NCBI RefSeq assembly: GCF_040026395.1
Contig: NZ_CP157278.1
Span: forward strand, 4,030,001-4,094,000
Direction: 5' to 3'
DNA: 64,000 nucleotides
Source: Pedobacter lusitanus
GTDB taxonomy: Bacteria; Bacteroidota; Bacteroidia; Sphingobacteriales; Sphingobacteriaceae
The position numbers and the translations under genes are program-made. The notes below the pieces were generated by a model. That model was not told the DNA's origin, did no database searches, and saw nothing but the letters and a program-made list of their open reading frames with translations. How positions within the stretch are numbered: the first letter of the stretch is position 1; each line of letters begins with the position of its first letter. This document shows positions 36,579 to 46,243 of this stretch, piece by piece.

Positions 36579-37970
36579 TCAGGTTTGTGGTTTGGTTTTA
36601 GATTCTTCTTCCCATTGTTTGGCGAAGGATTTAGACGCAATTTCAGGCATAGCACGATACTTTCCCCACATTTTTTTGAAGAAAAGCTTCATAAAGAAAT
36701 TCTTTATTTTTCCTCCAAACATATCCATTTTAGATCTTTTGGACATCCCTGAATTCCATACCTTCCATCCAATATCTTCCATCTTAGTATTCTGATGCTG
36801 CTGTGCTGCATCTCTTCTGTTAAGCAACAGCATTTTGTGAATATCAATCTTTACAGGGCATACTTCTGAACATTTACCACAAAGACTTGAAGCATAGCTC
36901 AGATGTTTGAAGTCTTTCATCCCCTCTAAATGAGGAGTGATAATTGAACCTATAGGCCCGCTGTAAGTTGTATTGTAAGTATGACCGCCGATGTTTTTAT
37001 AAACAGGGCAGGCGTTCAGACAGGCTCCGCAACGGATACAATAGAGTCCCTGACGCTGTTCTTTTTGTGCCAGCAGGTTCGTTCTGCCGTTATCCAGCAA
37101 AATAACATACATTTCTTCCGGCCCATCCGTTTCATTTGGCTGTCTGGGCCCGCTAAGAATAGTATTGTATACGGTTAAGTTCTGACCTGTTCCATGGCTG
37201 GATAACAATGGCCAGAAGAGGTCAAGGTCTGCCATGGAAGGAATGATTTTCTCAATTCCAACAATGGCAATATGTATTTTAGGAAAGGTTGTGCTTAGTC
37301 TGGCATTTCCTTCGTTTTCAGTTAATGCTATACTGCCTGAATCTGCAATCAGAAAATTTCCACCGGTAATACCAATATCAGCAGTAAGATATTTTTCTCT
37401 TAATAATTCCCGGGCTTTTTGTGTAAGCTGCTCGGGTGTATAATCTATTGGTGTACCAAATTTTTCATGAAAGAGTTTGGCAATCTCCTCTTTGCTCAGA
37501 TGCATCGCCGGAGTTACGATGTGATAGGGAGCCTGTCCGAGTAACTGAACTATAAATTCACCCAGATCACTTTCCAGAGAGGTAATTCCATTTTTTTCCA
37601 GAAAGTCATTCAGATGAATTTCTTCGGTAGTCATGGATTTCGATTTAATAACCGATTTACCACCACTTTTATTAATGATATTTAATATTTCTTTTTGTGC
37701 TTCTTCTGCATCATTTGCCCAGATTACTTTTCCACCACGGCGCTGGAAATTGGCCTCAAATTCCGGTAAGAATTTGTCCAGATTTTCCATCACTCTCCAT
37801 TTGATTACATGCGCCTTCTTTTTTGAGTTTTCTAAATTCTCAAATTTCGTTAAACCCTTTTCAACCGCAGCATTATATTTTCCTATGTTATGGTTGATCG
37901 TGTTACGATGATCTACATCAAATGCCTTCTCATCTGCCTTTACCAAAAACTCATCAGCAATCTTCGTCAT
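36579..37970 (-). CDS. lutB: LutB-type lactate utilisation iron-sulfur protein
   Basis: A 463-residue LUD-domain protein with two 4Fe-4S clusters: CIRCGACLNACPV and CGKCSEVCPV. The LutABC complex oxidises L-lactate; LutB is the iron-sulfur/LUD subunit. lutA and lutC are not next to it here, so it may act with distant partners or another dehydrogenase. I choose the ATG at 37970; an in-frame TTG six bases earlier lies inside a TATATTTG box. The fused E1 gene follows after five bases. Confidence 0.85.
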   Translation of the reverse strand: MTKIADEFLVKADEKAFDVDHRNTINHNIGKYNAAVEKGLTKFENLENSKKKAHVIKWRVMENLDKFLPEFEANFQRRGGKVIWANDAEEAQKEILNIINKSGGKSVIKSKSMTTEEIHLNDFLEKNGITSLESDLGEFIVQLLGQAPYHIVTPAMHLSKEEIAKLFHEKFGTPIDYTPEQLTQKARELLREKYLTADIGITGGNFLIADSGSIALTENEGNARLSTTFPKIHIAIVGIEKIIPSMADLDLFWPLLSSHGTGQNLTVYNTILSGPRQPNETDGPEEMYVILLDNGRTNLLAQKEQRQGLYCIRCGACLNACPVYKNIGGHTYNTTYSGPIGSIITPHLEGMKDFKHLSYASSLCGKCSEVCPVKIDIHKMLLLNRRDAAQQHQNTKMEDIGWKVWNSGMSKRSKMDMFGGKIKNFFMKLFFKKMWGKYRAMPEIASKSFAKQWEEESKTKPQT

Positions 37971-37973
37971 GTT

Positions 37974-38035
37974 CAAATATAATAATTAGACTTAGAGTCT
38001 GTTTAAATTTGGATGATAATTTTAAAACAGACTCT
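37974..38035 (-). promoter_or_regulatory. lutB promoter box and upstream inverted repeat
   Basis: TATATTTG (37974-37981) ends three bases before the lutB ATG. Upstream an inverted repeat has arms 37994-38007 (AGAGTCTGTTTAAA) and 38021-38035 (TTTAAAACAGACTCT), one bulge, covering the -20 to -60 region. It could be an operator or a terminator-like structure. Confidence 0.5.
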
Positions 38036-38048
38036 TACTGCTAAACGA

Positions 38049-38075
38049 AAAAACCTGCAGGTTATGCAGGTTTTT
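38049..38075 (-). terminator. Intrinsic terminator of the M28 peptidase gene
   Basis: AAAAACCTGCA (38049-38059) pairs with TGCAGGTTTTT (38065-38075) around a 5-base loop, five bases after the M28 stop codon on the minus strand, with a T-run on that strand. Confidence 0.85.
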
Positions 38076-38079
38076 GAAA

Positions 38080-39714
38080 TTATTTTTTTGGAGTACCATC
38101 TTCGTTTTTATCAACAATGGGCCGGGTTTTACGGTTAGCAAGATCCCATGCTGTATAATAAACCAGTTGTGCTCTTCTGGCCAGCAGATCGAAATTGATC
38201 TTGCTAACCTCATCGCCTGGCTGATGATAATCTTCATGTACACCATTGAAATAGAATATAACCGGAATACCGTGTTTAGCAAAGTTATAATGATCAGAAC
38301 GGTAGTAGAATTGATTCGGATCTGTCCTGTTATTGTATTTCATATCCAGGTTCATGTTCAGGTACTGTTCATTTGCATTAATTCCTGCAGCGTTTAAATC
38401 AGAACTCAGCATGTCTGATCCAATAATATAAACATAATCCTGCTTGTTTTCGTGCTCTTTATCCACACGGCCGATCATGTCAATATTCAGGTTGGTAATT
38501 GTATTTTCCAACGGCAGAACAGGATGCTCAGAATACCATTCAGAACCTAATAGTCCTTTTTCTTCTCCTACAACAGTCATAAACAAAATACTTCTTTTTG
38601 GTCCTTTCCCTGCTTGTTTAGCTTTGGCAAAAGCATCGGCGATCAATAATACGCCAGTAGTTCCTGAACCATCATCATCTGCACCATTGTTTACTTTATC
38701 AGTGCCGGAAACTGTTAAGCCGATATGGTCATAATGCCCGGTAATCACTAAAATTTCCTTTTTTAAAACCGGATCAGATCCTTCCAGAAAACCCAGGACA
38801 TTTTCTGCTCTTACTTTTACTTCTTCTTTCTGAGCACTTCCGGATACTGCAATATTGATCATCTGTGTAGCTGGTTTGCCGGTTGAACTGATCTGTTGCT
38901 GTAATGCTTCTACTGTAGTCCCTGCGGCTTTCAGTATATCATTTGCTGTGGAAGTAGAAATGTTAATAGTAGGGAAAGTTTTAACCTTTGCCATCCTGGC
39001 TGTGTTTTCTTCGGATTTCAAAGACAGCTGTCCAGAGCCTGCTAACATCACTTTCATTTCTTCATTCAGTGTATCTACTGCAGGGTCTATCTGAATTACG
39101 GCCAGTGCTTTATGATTAGCCAGGTACTGTAATTTTTCTCTTTTGGCCGACATGGCTTTTCTTCTTGCTGCACGGTCAGCAGGAGCTGCTTCTTCTTTCA
39201 TCGACGGGTTTCCGGATGCGAATATCATGACTACTTTACCCGCTACATCAATACCCGCATAATCATTGTACCCTTCGGTATCCAGACCGTAACCTGCAAA
39301 AACAACTTCTTTTGCATTAAACGTAAAACCTTGCAGGGATACATTAGCTGCAGGGATAACGAAGTCTTTGTCATTCTCTCTGGCGTTACCATCAATGGTA
39401 AAAACTGATTGGGTCAGCTTATAGGTTACCATGTCTATCGGCTGAAAATAATCGCCCTGTACGGGGCCCTTCAGACCGATACTTTTAAAATAGTTTTTGA
39501 TGTAATCAGCTGCCATCCAGGCACCTTTTTTACCGGTTTCTCTGCCTTCGTATTCATCAGATGCAAGTACAGAAAGATGTTTGTAAGCATTAGTCTTATC
39601 GATGCTTGCACTGAATTTTACTGCTGTTTTATTCTTAACAGTGTTCTGTCCTTGTGCACATGCGCCTAAGCAAAGCAATAAGGCGATGCTTGTACTTAAA
39701 AAATGTTTGTTCAT
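38080..39714 (-). CDS. M28 family zinc aminopeptidase, lipoprotein
   Basis: A 544-residue exported metallopeptidase. The signal peptide has a lipobox LGAC (Cys19). A PA (protease-associated) domain inserts at about 125-265. The M28 zinc ligands are visible in TGHYDHIGL, GADDDGSGTTGVL, VVGEEKGLLGSE, NLNIDMIG and SDHYNFAKHGIP. It cleaves N-terminal residues of peptides at the cell surface or in the periplasm. I saw no T9SS sorting domain at the C-terminus (TRPIVDKNEDGTPKK). It is a single gene with a terminator. Confidence 0.9.
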   Translation of the reverse strand: MNKHFLSTSIALLLCLGACAQGQNTVKNKTAVKFSASIDKTNAYKHLSVLASDEYEGRETGKKGAWMAADYIKNYFKSIGLKGPVQGDYFQPIDMVTYKLTQSVFTIDGNARENDKDFVIPAANVSLQGFTFNAKEVVFAGYGLDTEGYNDYAGIDVAGKVVMIFASGNPSMKEEAAPADRAARRKAMSAKREKLQYLANHKALAVIQIDPAVDTLNEEMKVMLAGSGQLSLKSEENTARMAKVKTFPTINISTSTANDILKAAGTTVEALQQQISSTGKPATQMINIAVSGSAQKEEVKVRAENVLGFLEGSDPVLKKEILVITGHYDHIGLTVSGTDKVNNGADDDGSGTTGVLLIADAFAKAKQAGKGPKRSILFMTVVGEEKGLLGSEWYSEHPVLPLENTITNLNIDMIGRVDKEHENKQDYVYIIGSDMLSSDLNAAGINANEQYLNMNLDMKYNNRTDPNQFYYRSDHYNFAKHGIPVIFYFNGVHEDYHQPGDEVSKINFDLLARRAQLVYYTAWDLANRKTRPIVDKNEDGTPKK

Positions 39715-40042
39715 TATTTAGTTTTATACTGTTTTTATAATCTGTTTATGTTTAACTGATCAGGGATTATTTTTAAGATACAGCATTCAAATCTTTTCTT
39801 TTTAGCTGCAATATCATCAGATTGCTCATGGCTAATTTATAAAATGACTTCCCTGGATTTTAAAAGGTATCAAGATAAGAAATTAACTATATCCTTTTGT
39901 AAACAATCTCCGTATCACTATTATGTTACAGCAGAGATGGGGCTGAAATAAAACCGGCCCGAGCTTCATAAAAGTTCGGGCCGGTTTTATTATTACTTCT
40001 GTTCTAATAGTTAGGCTCAGAATAACATTAAATATTTGATGA
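39715..40042. other. Intergenic region with a terminator, otherwise unremarkable
   Basis: 328 bases between the M28 peptidase and rpiB genes, both minus strand. I see the rpiB terminator at 39947-39991 and AT-rich sequence that probably contains the M28 promoter, but no exact TAnnTTTG box, gene or repeat. Confidence 0.7.
39947..39991 (-). terminator. Strong intrinsic terminator downstream of rpiB
   Basis: Perfect 16-bp stem, 39947-39962 with 39976-39991, 13-base loop, A-run and T-run on either side, so it can work in both directions. It lies about 50 bases after the rpiB stop. Confidence 0.92.
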
Positions 40043-40477
40043 TTAACAGGATATTTTATCTACGCGTCCTGCGTGTCTTCCTCCTTCAAATGCAGTGTTA
40101 AGAAATGTAATTACCATTTCTTTAGCCAGGTTTTCGGTCACAAATCGAGCAGGGATACAAATGATATTTGCGTTGTTATGCATTCTGGCCAAAGATGCCA
40201 GTTCATTTTCCCAGCAGATTGCAGCTCTGATTCCCTGATGCTTATTTGCTGAAATAGCAATCCCGTTGGCACTTCCGCAAATCAGGATACCAAAATTGAA
40301 ATCTCCGTTCTCCACAGCTGAGGCCACCGGATGTGCAAAATCCGGATAATCGACTGAAGCTGCCGAATAGGTTCCGAAATCCTGTACTTCATAGTCGGTC
40401 AGAAAATCTCTTAATAATTCTTTATAGGCAAAGCCGGCATGGTCAGCTCCGATAGCGATTTTTATTTGTGTAGACAT
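40043..40477 (-). CDS. rpiB: Ribose 5-phosphate isomerase B
   Basis: A 144-residue RpiB/LacA/LacB-family isomerase interconverting ribose 5-phosphate and ribulose 5-phosphate. Motifs: IGADHAGFAYKE near the N-terminus, ILICGSANGIAISANKHQGIRAA in the middle (with the catalytic Cys in CGSA), and HNNANIICIPARF. Allose 6-phosphate is an alternative substrate in some members. tatC lies eight bases upstream. Confidence 0.93.
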   Translation of the reverse strand: MSTQIKIAIGADHAGFAYKELLRDFLTDYEVQDFGTYSAASVDYPDFAHPVASAVENGDFNFGILICGSANGIAISANKHQGIRAAICWENELASLARMHNNANIICIPARFVTENLAKEMVITFLNTAFEGGRHAGRVDKISC

Positions 40478-40485
40478 GGTTTTAT

Positions 40486-41373
40486 TTAATTATTGCCTTT
40501 AGTAGTACCGTAAAGTTCCTTGTTTTTTCTGCGCTCAATTTTAGCAGAGATGAATATACTCAGTTCATATAAAATGAAGAGCGGGAATGCCACTACAAGC
40601 ATCGTCATCATATCCGGAGTAGGGGTAACCACAGCTGCGATAATCAGGATGATCACGATAGCATATCTCCGGCTGGCACGCATAAACGCAGGGGTCATAA
40701 TACCAAATACAGAGAGGATATAAATCACAACAGGTAATTCAAATATTATCCCCGTTCCTATAGTTAAAGTCGCGACTGATGATAAATACGAGTCTATAGT
40801 AAACGTATTTTCAATCATCGGACTTACCGAGAAATTGGTCAGGAAATTAATTGATAACGGACAGATGATAAAGTAGCCGAAACATACACCTATCAGAAAT
40901 AATACAGAAGAAAAGAATACAAATCCGCTTGCTGCCTTCTTTTCTTTCTCATGAAGGGCAGGTTTGATAAATAACCAGAGTTCAAAAAGGATATAAGGAA
41001 TACCAAAAACAATCCCGGTCATAATACAGGAATTGATCTGTAAAGTAAACTGACCAGCCATTTCTGTATTGATAATCTTACCTTTTATTTCAGTAATACA
41101 GAAGTCTGATCCGAGCGATGGAAAAATATTAACCAGTTTACACATCATCCGGTAAGTCCAGAAATCGGGGCTCTTAGGGCCCATAATGATTGTGTTAAAG
41201 AGGAAATCGTAAAACCAGAATGCTAAACCGGTAAAAATTACAATGGCAAGTAATGCCCTGAGCAAGTGTTTTCTTAATACATCAATATGGTCAAAGAAAG
41301 ACATTTCGGATTCCAGATTCTTTCCTTTATTCTTAACGGCCTCTATAAGGTCCTGCGCTTTATTATCACTCAT
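40486..41373 (-). CDS. tatC: Sec-independent protein translocase TatC
   Basis: A 295-residue integral membrane protein with six transmembrane helices, the receptor for twin-arginine signal peptides. Visible family features are MSFFDHIDVLRKHLLRAL (the conserved HLxELRxRL-like N-terminus), the PGLxxxE-like LFIKPALHEKEKK and the VVTPTPDMMTM motif. The C-terminal tail is basic (KIERRKNKELYG). Its TatA partners are at 11.9-12.5 kb, so the Tat genes are split. It lies between an accC terminator and rpiB. Confidence 0.95.
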   Translation of the reverse strand: MSDNKAQDLIEAVKNKGKNLESEMSFFDHIDVLRKHLLRALLAIVIFTGLAFWFYDFLFNTIIMGPKSPDFWTYRMMCKLVNIFPSLGSDFCITEIKGKIINTEMAGQFTLQINSCIMTGIVFGIPYILFELWLFIKPALHEKEKKAASGFVFFSSVLFLIGVCFGYFIICPLSINFLTNFSVSPMIENTFTIDSYLSSVATLTIGTGIIFELPVVIYILSVFGIMTPAFMRASRRYAIVIILIIAAVVTPTPDMMTMLVVAFPLFILYELSIFISAKIERRKNKELYGTTKGNN

Positions 41374-41393
41374 GTATGTTATTTGTAAAACAA

Positions 41394-41425
41394 AAATACC
41401 ATTCTATTTTATTAGAATGGTATTT
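41394..41425 (-). terminator. Terminator of the pdxA-accC operon
   Basis: Perfect 13-bp stem, 41394-41406 with 41413-41425, 6-base loop, followed on the minus strand by a TTTTTGTTTT tract. It lies 28 bases after the accC stop. Confidence 0.88.
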
Positions 41426-41453
41426 ACGTTTTAAATATAATAATTAGATGTCT

Positions 41454-42794
41454 CTATTCTGAAAAAACAAAAGTTTCCATGAATTTAGTAGTGAAATTCC
41501 CGGCTCTGAAGTTAGGGTCTTTCATTAATTTCAGGTGGAAAGGAATTGTTGTTTTTACACCTTCAATTACAAACTCGCTTAAGGCACGCTCCATGGTGCT
41601 GATGGCTTCTTCACGTGTTTGTGCAACACAGATTAGTTTAGCGATCATTGAATCATAGTTGGAAGGGATCTGATAACCTGCATAAACATGTGTATCAACC
41701 CTTACACCGTGTCCACCCGGAGAATGGAAATTAGTGATTTTTCCAGGACAAGGTCTGAAATTGTTGAAGGGATCTTCCGCATTGATTCTGCATTCAATAG
41801 CATGCATATTTGGAAGATAGTTTTTACCGGAAATAGGAACACCGGAAGCAACTTTAATCTGTTCTTTAATTAAGTCATAGTTGATTACCTCTTCAGTAAC
41901 CGGGTGCTCTACCTGGATACGGGTATTCATTTCCATGAAATAGAAGTTACGGTGTTTATCAACCAGGAATTCTATAGTTCCGGCTCCTTCGTATTGTACG
42001 GCAGTGGCACCTTTAATAGCAGCTTCACCCATACGTTCTCTCAATTCCGGAGTCATGAAAGGAGATGGAGCTTCTTCTACTAATTTCTGGTGACGACGCT
42101 GAATAGAACAGTCACGTTCAGATAAGTGACAGGCTTTACCATACTGATCACCAATAATCTGGATTTCAATGTGGCGTGGATCTTCGATATATTTTTCTAA
42201 GTATAAACCGTCATTTCCAAAAGCTGCACCGGATTCCTGTCTTGCACTATCCCATGCGTTCTCAAAATCTTCATCTTTCCATACCACACGCATTCCACGG
42301 CCACCACCACCGGCAGTTGCTTTAAGAATTACAGGATAACCAATCTGATTAGCTAAAACAATACCTTCTTTTACGCTTTCCAGCAATCCTTCAGAACCTG
42401 GAATAGTAGGAACGCCAGCTTTTTTCATTGTCTCTTTAGCTGAAGCTTTATCACCCATGGAATTGATTTGCTCAGGTGTAGCACCAATGAACTTAATTCC
42501 ATAGTCTCTGCAAACAGAAGAGAATTTAGCATTCTCAGATAAAAATCCGTAGCCAGGATGAATTGCATCAGCATTGGTTAATTCTGCAGCGGATATAATA
42601 TTCGGGATACTTAAATATGAATCTTTACTCGGAGGAGGGCCTATACAAACAGCTTCATCCGCGAAACGAACATGGAGACTTTCCCTGTCAGCAGTTGAAT
42701 AAACCGCAACAGTTTTAATGCCCATTTCCTTACAGGTACGAATAATACGCAACGCAATTTCGCCCCTGTTGGCAATTAGTATTTTTTTAAACAT
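41454..42794 (-). CDS. accC: Acetyl-CoA carboxylase, biotin carboxylase subunit
   Basis: A 446-residue ATP-grasp enzyme that carboxylates biotin on AccB. The ATG at 42794 gives the standard start [17 protein letters not shown]; an upstream in-frame start would add eleven atypical residues. Motifs: the ATP-binding loop [30 protein letters not shown], and [19 protein letters not shown] with catalytic and Mg-binding residues. It follows accB by 36 bases and ends at a terminator. Confidence 0.96.
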   Translation of the reverse strand: MFKKILIANRGEIALRIIRTCKEMGIKTVAVYSTADRESLHVRFADEAVCIGPPPSKDSYLSIPNIISAAELTNADAIHPGYGFLSENAKFSSVCRDYGIKFIGATPEQINSMGDKASAKETMKKAGVPTIPGSEGLLESVKEGIVLANQIGYPVILKATAGGGGRGMRVVWKDEDFENAWDSARQESGAAFGNDGLYLEKYIEDPRHIEIQIIGDQYGKACHLSERDCSIQRRHQKLVEEAPSPFMTPELRERMGEAAIKGATAVQYEGAGTIEFLVDKHRNFYFMEMNTRIQVEHPVTEEVINYDLIKEQIKVASGVPISGKNYLPNMHAIECRINAEDPFNNFRPCPGKITNFHSPGGHGVRVDTHVYAGYQIPSNYDSMIAKLICVAQTREEAISTMERALSEFVIEGVKTTIPFHLKLMKDPNFRAGNFTTKFMETFVFSE

Positions 42795-42830
42795 ATAATT
42801 GATAAGATGATAATTTGCCAGAAGCAAATA

Positions 42831-43310
42831 TTACATAGGTTCTACTAAAAATAATGGTTGGTCGTATTCTACTGGTGATGAGTTATCAACCAGTACTTTA
42901 ACTATTCTTCCAGAAACTTCACTTTCAATTTCGTTGAATAACTTCATTGCCTCAATGATACAGATAACTTTACCAGGAGCAATTTCATCACCAACATTGA
43001 CAAAAGAAGGTTTGTCAGGGCTTGATGAACGGTAAAAAGTTCCGATCATTGGAGATTTGATGGTAATATATTTAGAATCATCAGCTTCTGCAGCAGAAGC
43101 ATTATTTGCTGTTACAGCAACAGGTTGTACTGCCGGAGCAGATGGCAACACCTGAGGGGCTACTGCCTGAGCAGGAACTGTTGTAGTAATAACTGTTGGG
43201 GTCTGATTAGTTTTAATAGTTATTTTGAAGTCCTTTTGTTCTATTGCAACTTCATTGACGCCCGAACGAGAAACAAATTTAATGAGTTCCTGAATTTGTT
43301 TGATATCCAT
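42831..43310 (-). CDS. accB: Acetyl-CoA carboxylase biotin carboxyl carrier protein
   Basis: A 159-residue carrier: N-terminal helix (MDIKQIQELIKFVSRSGVNE), a flexible Ala/Pro/Val-rich linker (about residues 45-75), and a biotinyl domain with the biotinylated lysine in IEAMKLFNEIES. The usual MKM is MKL here, as in many AccBs. Part of the fabH-accB-accC run. Confidence 0.95.
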   Translation of the reverse strand: MDIKQIQELIKFVSRSGVNEVAIEQKDFKITIKTNQTPTVITTTVPAQAVAPQVLPSAPAVQPVAVTANNASAAEADDSKYITIKSPMIGTFYRSSSPDKPSFVNVGDEIAPGKVICIIEAMKLFNEIESEVSGRIVKVLVDNSSPVEYDQPLFLVEPM

Positions 43311-43379
43311 TTTTTGGTGTTTTGTTGAAAAGATATTGGTCTTTTAAAGACTCTAAGTTAATATTTTATTTGTATAAAG

Positions 43380-44369
43380 TTAGTAAGCCCACTTTATGTA
43401 TACTGATCCCCAGGTAAATCCACCTCCAAAAGCAGCAAGAATAATATTATCGCCTTTTTTAAGTTTATCTTCCCATTCCCACAAACACAGGGGGATAGTT
43501 CCATTGGTAGTATTACCGTAACGCTCGATATTGATCATTACTTTTTCAGATCCTACACCCATTCTCGATGCCGTAGCGTCAATAATTCTTTTATTGGCCT
43601 GATGTGGAACCAACCACGTTACATCTTCAGCACTAAGCTGATTCCGTTCCATGATTTCGGCAGCAACATCTGCCATATTGGTAACTGCAAATTTAAAAAC
43701 AGCTTTTCCTTCCTGGTAAACAAAGTGTTCCCGATGGTCAATGGTTTCATATGAAGCTGGTTTTACAGATCCACCTGCTTTCTGATGCAGGAATTGTCTT
43801 CCGGCACCATCCGACTTTAGTACAGAGTCAATGATTCCGTTACCTTCTTCATTAGGTTCCAGTAATACAGCACCACATCCGTCACCAAAAATGATGCAGG
43901 TTGTTCTGTCTGTATAATCTATGATAGACGACATTTTATCGCCACCAACTACCAGTACTTTCTGATGTTTTCCAGATTCAATAAATTGCGAAGCAGTAGA
44001 AATCCCATAGATAAATCCAGAACAAGCAGCCTGTAAATCAAAACCCCATGCATTTTTTGCACCGATTTTATCAGCTAATATGTTTGCAGTGGCCGGGAAA
44101 GGCATATCAGGAGTAGTTGTACAAAAGATAATCAGATCGACTTCTTCTGCAGTAATACCTCTTTTTTTCAACAGGCCATTAACAGCATGAACCGCCATAT
44201 CAGAAGTACCTAATCCTTCACCTTTTAATATTCTTCGCTCTTTTATACCCGTTCGTGAGGTGATCCATTCATCTGTTGTGTCAACTATCGTTTCTAATTC
44301 TTTATTAGAAAGGACATAATCAGGAACATAACCTTGAACCGCAGTAATTGCAGCGTGAATTTTACTCAT
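43380..44369 (-). CDS. fabH: 3-oxoacyl-ACP synthase III
   Basis: A 329-residue condensing enzyme that starts fatty acid synthesis by joining an acyl-CoA to malonyl-ACP. The Cys-His-Asn triad is visible in [22 protein letters not shown] and [10 protein letters not shown]. In Bacteroidota with branched fatty acids it may accept branched-chain acyl-CoA; the window's branched-chain E1 could supply these, but that link is inference. plsX lies 13 bases upstream. Confidence 0.96.
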   Translation of the reverse strand: MSKIHAAITAVQGYVPDYVLSNKELETIVDTTDEWITSRTGIKERRILKGEGLGTSDMAVHAVNGLLKKRGITAEEVDLIIFCTTTPDMPFPATANILADKIGAKNAWGFDLQAACSGFIYGISTASQFIESGKHQKVLVVGGDKMSSIIDYTDRTTCIIFGDGCGAVLLEPNEEGNGIIDSVLKSDGAGRQFLHQKAGGSVKPASYETIDHREHFVYQEGKAVFKFAVTNMADVAAEIMERNQLSAEDVTWLVPHQANKRIIDATASRMGVGSEKVMINIERYGNTTNGTIPLCLWEWEDKLKKGDNIILAAFGGGFTWGSVYIKWAY

Positions 44370-44382
44370 TTGTTGTCAGATT

Positions 44383-45321
44383 TTATTTAAATGCATCTTG
44401 TATTTTTCCAACCAGACCTGTATTGATCATGTCTCTCGCCTGAAAGATCATGTTTTTAACAGCGGTAGGCGAGGAGATTCCATGACCTATGATCACAGGT
44501 GCATTTACTCCAAGAACCGGACTTCCACCGTAATTCTCATAATTGAACCTGTCAAAGAACTCATCTTTAAGCCCTTTTTTAATGGTCATTATGTAAAACG
44601 ATTCAGCCAATTTAAGCATAATGTTTCCGGTAAACCCGTCACATACAATTACATCTGCTTTTTCATTGAATAAATCTCTTCCCTCAATATTTCCAATAAA
44701 GTTAAAGAGATTACATTCTTTCATTAAAGGGAACGTCGCCAGACTCAGCATATTTCCTTTCTCATCTTCTTCGCCAATATTGATCAGACCGACTTTAGGA
44801 TTATTTATCTGCATGACATTCTCAGCATATAAACTACCTAAAACTCCGAACTGGAGTAAAGTATCAGGCTTACAGTCGGCATTTGCACCAACGTCAAGCA
44901 TTAAACCTCTTCCTCCGTCAAGCTTGGGTACAATTGTACACAGACAAGGTCTGATAATGCCAGGAACAGTTTTTACACTAAAAACAGCCCCAACCATCAT
45001 TGCACCAGAATTACCTGCGCCAACAAATGCGTCGATTTCCCCATTTTTTAACATTGAGAAACCAAGAGAAATACTTGAATTTGGTTTTTGAGCAATTGCT
45101 CTTGTGGGATGTTCGCCCATACCAATTACCTCTTCGGTATGAACATATTCAAAGTGATCGGGATTAAACCCGTTTTCAGCGAGCAAAGGTTTAATTTGCT
45201 GCGTATCCCCAATTAGCACTAAATGCTCGTTTGGAGATAATAACTCATGAGCTGCTATAGCTCCCAAAACGTTAGCTTTGGGAGCATAGTCTCCGCCCAT
45301 TATATCGAGACCTATTTTCAT
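44383..45321 (-). CDS. plsX: Phosphate acyltransferase PlsX
   Basis: A 312-residue enzyme that makes acyl-phosphate from acyl-ACP for phospholipid synthesis by PlsY. Motifs: MKIGLDIMGGDYAPKANV at the start, EVIGMGEHPTRAIAQKPNSS, GAGNSGAMM, and the C-terminal VCDGFTGNIMLKLAE. Length is normal. In the standard rpmF-plsX-fabH order. Confidence 0.96.
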   Translation of the reverse strand: MKIGLDIMGGDYAPKANVLGAIAAHELLSPNEHLVLIGDTQQIKPLLAENGFNPDHFEYVHTEEVIGMGEHPTRAIAQKPNSSISLGFSMLKNGEIDAFVGAGNSGAMMVGAVFSVKTVPGIIRPCLCTIVPKLDGGRGLMLDVGANADCKPDTLLQFGVLGSLYAENVMQINNPKVGLINIGEEDEKGNMLSLATFPLMKECNLFNFIGNIEGRDLFNEKADVIVCDGFTGNIMLKLAESFYIMTIKKGLKDEFFDRFNYENYGGSPVLGVNAPVIIGHGISSPTAVKNMIFQARDMINTGLVGKIQDAFK

Positions 45322-45421
45322 AGTAAAAAATCAGTTTGTGAGTAAAGCATTATTGCCTTTTTTTCAAGCGCCTAAGTTAAACTTAATGAGGCTGAAAACA
45401 CAAACAATTTCTCCGAAAAAA

Positions 45422-45613
45422 TTAACCTATAGTGGTGTTTTCAATAACCAGTTTACCGTTGTAGTACAAATTACCGTCAACGTTGTATGCGTGGTGAGGA
45501 ACGTGGATTGCACCAGTAGTTTGACAAGTAGCCAAAGAAGGAGCTACCGCTTTATAGTGTGTTCTTCTTTTATCTCTTCTACTTTTAGAGATCTTGCGTT
45601 TTGGATGTGCCAT
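45422..45613 (-). CDS. rpmF: 50S ribosomal protein L32
   Basis: A 63-residue ribosomal protein. [20 protein letters not shown] is the classic L32 start. The internal [13 protein letters not shown] keeps one cysteine of the usual zinc ribbon; the full four-cysteine set is absent, so it probably does not bind zinc. Between yceD and plsX, as in many bacteria. Confidence 0.96.
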   Translation of the reverse strand: MAHPKRKISKSRRDKRRTHYKAVAPSLATCQTTGAIHVPHHAYNVDGNLYYNGKLVIENTTIG

Positions 45614-45631
45614 TGCTGATTTATTTAATTA

Positions 45632-46168
45632 TTATTTTAATTTTTTTAATGCTTCCCAACGCGGGTCAGCACTTGTTGTATTCTCTTCTTGCTGAGATGG
45701 GTTAGCCAGACTTTCCAGTCTGTCAATCATCTCTTTGTCGCATGTGGCACCACTGATGCCATTCTGCTCACAAATCTTTATGTAAGGAACCGATACCGTG
45801 ATAAATTCATAAAGAATCTCAGCAATATCGATGCTACTTTCTTTTTTATTCAGGATGATGATCTCTAAATCATCACTCTCCAGGTCGTCTTCAGCGAACT
45901 TTACAATCTGCCTTTCTGAAATATCCAGAGGGGCATCAAATTCTGCTAAACATTTATCACAATCAAGTTTTATTGTTCCGGCAATACGAATCTTTAAGAT
46001 TAGCATTGTCTCCTGTTTATCCAATTCTACAGTTACTTTCAGGTCTCCTTTTTTTACTAAAGAATACTCGAATGCGTCAAAAAAGCTGTTATCAATCTCA
46101 AAATCAAATTGATGCTTGCCAATTTTTAAGCCGGTAAAAGGGATTGAAAATTGTTTTAAAGGTTTCAA
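45632..46168 (-). CDS. yceD: DUF177 (YceD) family protein
   Basis: A DUF177 protein, next to rpmF in most bacteria and implicated in 23S rRNA maintenance. The cysteine motif IKLDCDKCLAEF is the family signature. I place the start at the TTG at 46168 (KPLKQFSIPFTGLK, about 178 residues), the usual family N-terminus. An in-frame TTG at 46192 lies inside a TACATTTG promoter box (46190-46197), so it should not be translated; if that box is not a promoter, the longer form is possible. Confidence 0.82.
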   Translation of the reverse strand: MKPLKQFSIPFTGLKIGKHQFDFEIDNSFFDAFEYSLVKKGDLKVTVELDKQETMLILKIRIAGTIKLDCDKCLAEFDAPLDISERQIVKFAEDDLESDDLEIIILNKKESSIDIAEILYEFITVSVPYIKICEQNGISGATCDKEMIDRLESLANPSQQEENTTSADPRWEALKKLK

Positions 46169-46189
46169 TTGTAACAAAATTTTAGCCCG

Positions 46190-46197
46190 CAAATGTA
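46190..46197 (-). promoter_or_regulatory. TAnnTTTG box before yceD
   Basis: TACATTTG on the minus strand, exact -7 box, about 21 bases before the preferred yceD start; no convincing -33 TTG. It would let the rpmF-accC run be transcribed apart from pdxA. Confidence 0.45.
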
Positions 46198-46243
46198 TGA
46201 ATTAATTTGATATTTCTGAAATGTTTTAGAAATATTATTGTCG

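Noticed and set aside
42795..42827. Longer N-terminus for accC
   Set aside because: The extra eleven residues are atypical; the family start [12 protein letters not shown] is at 42794.
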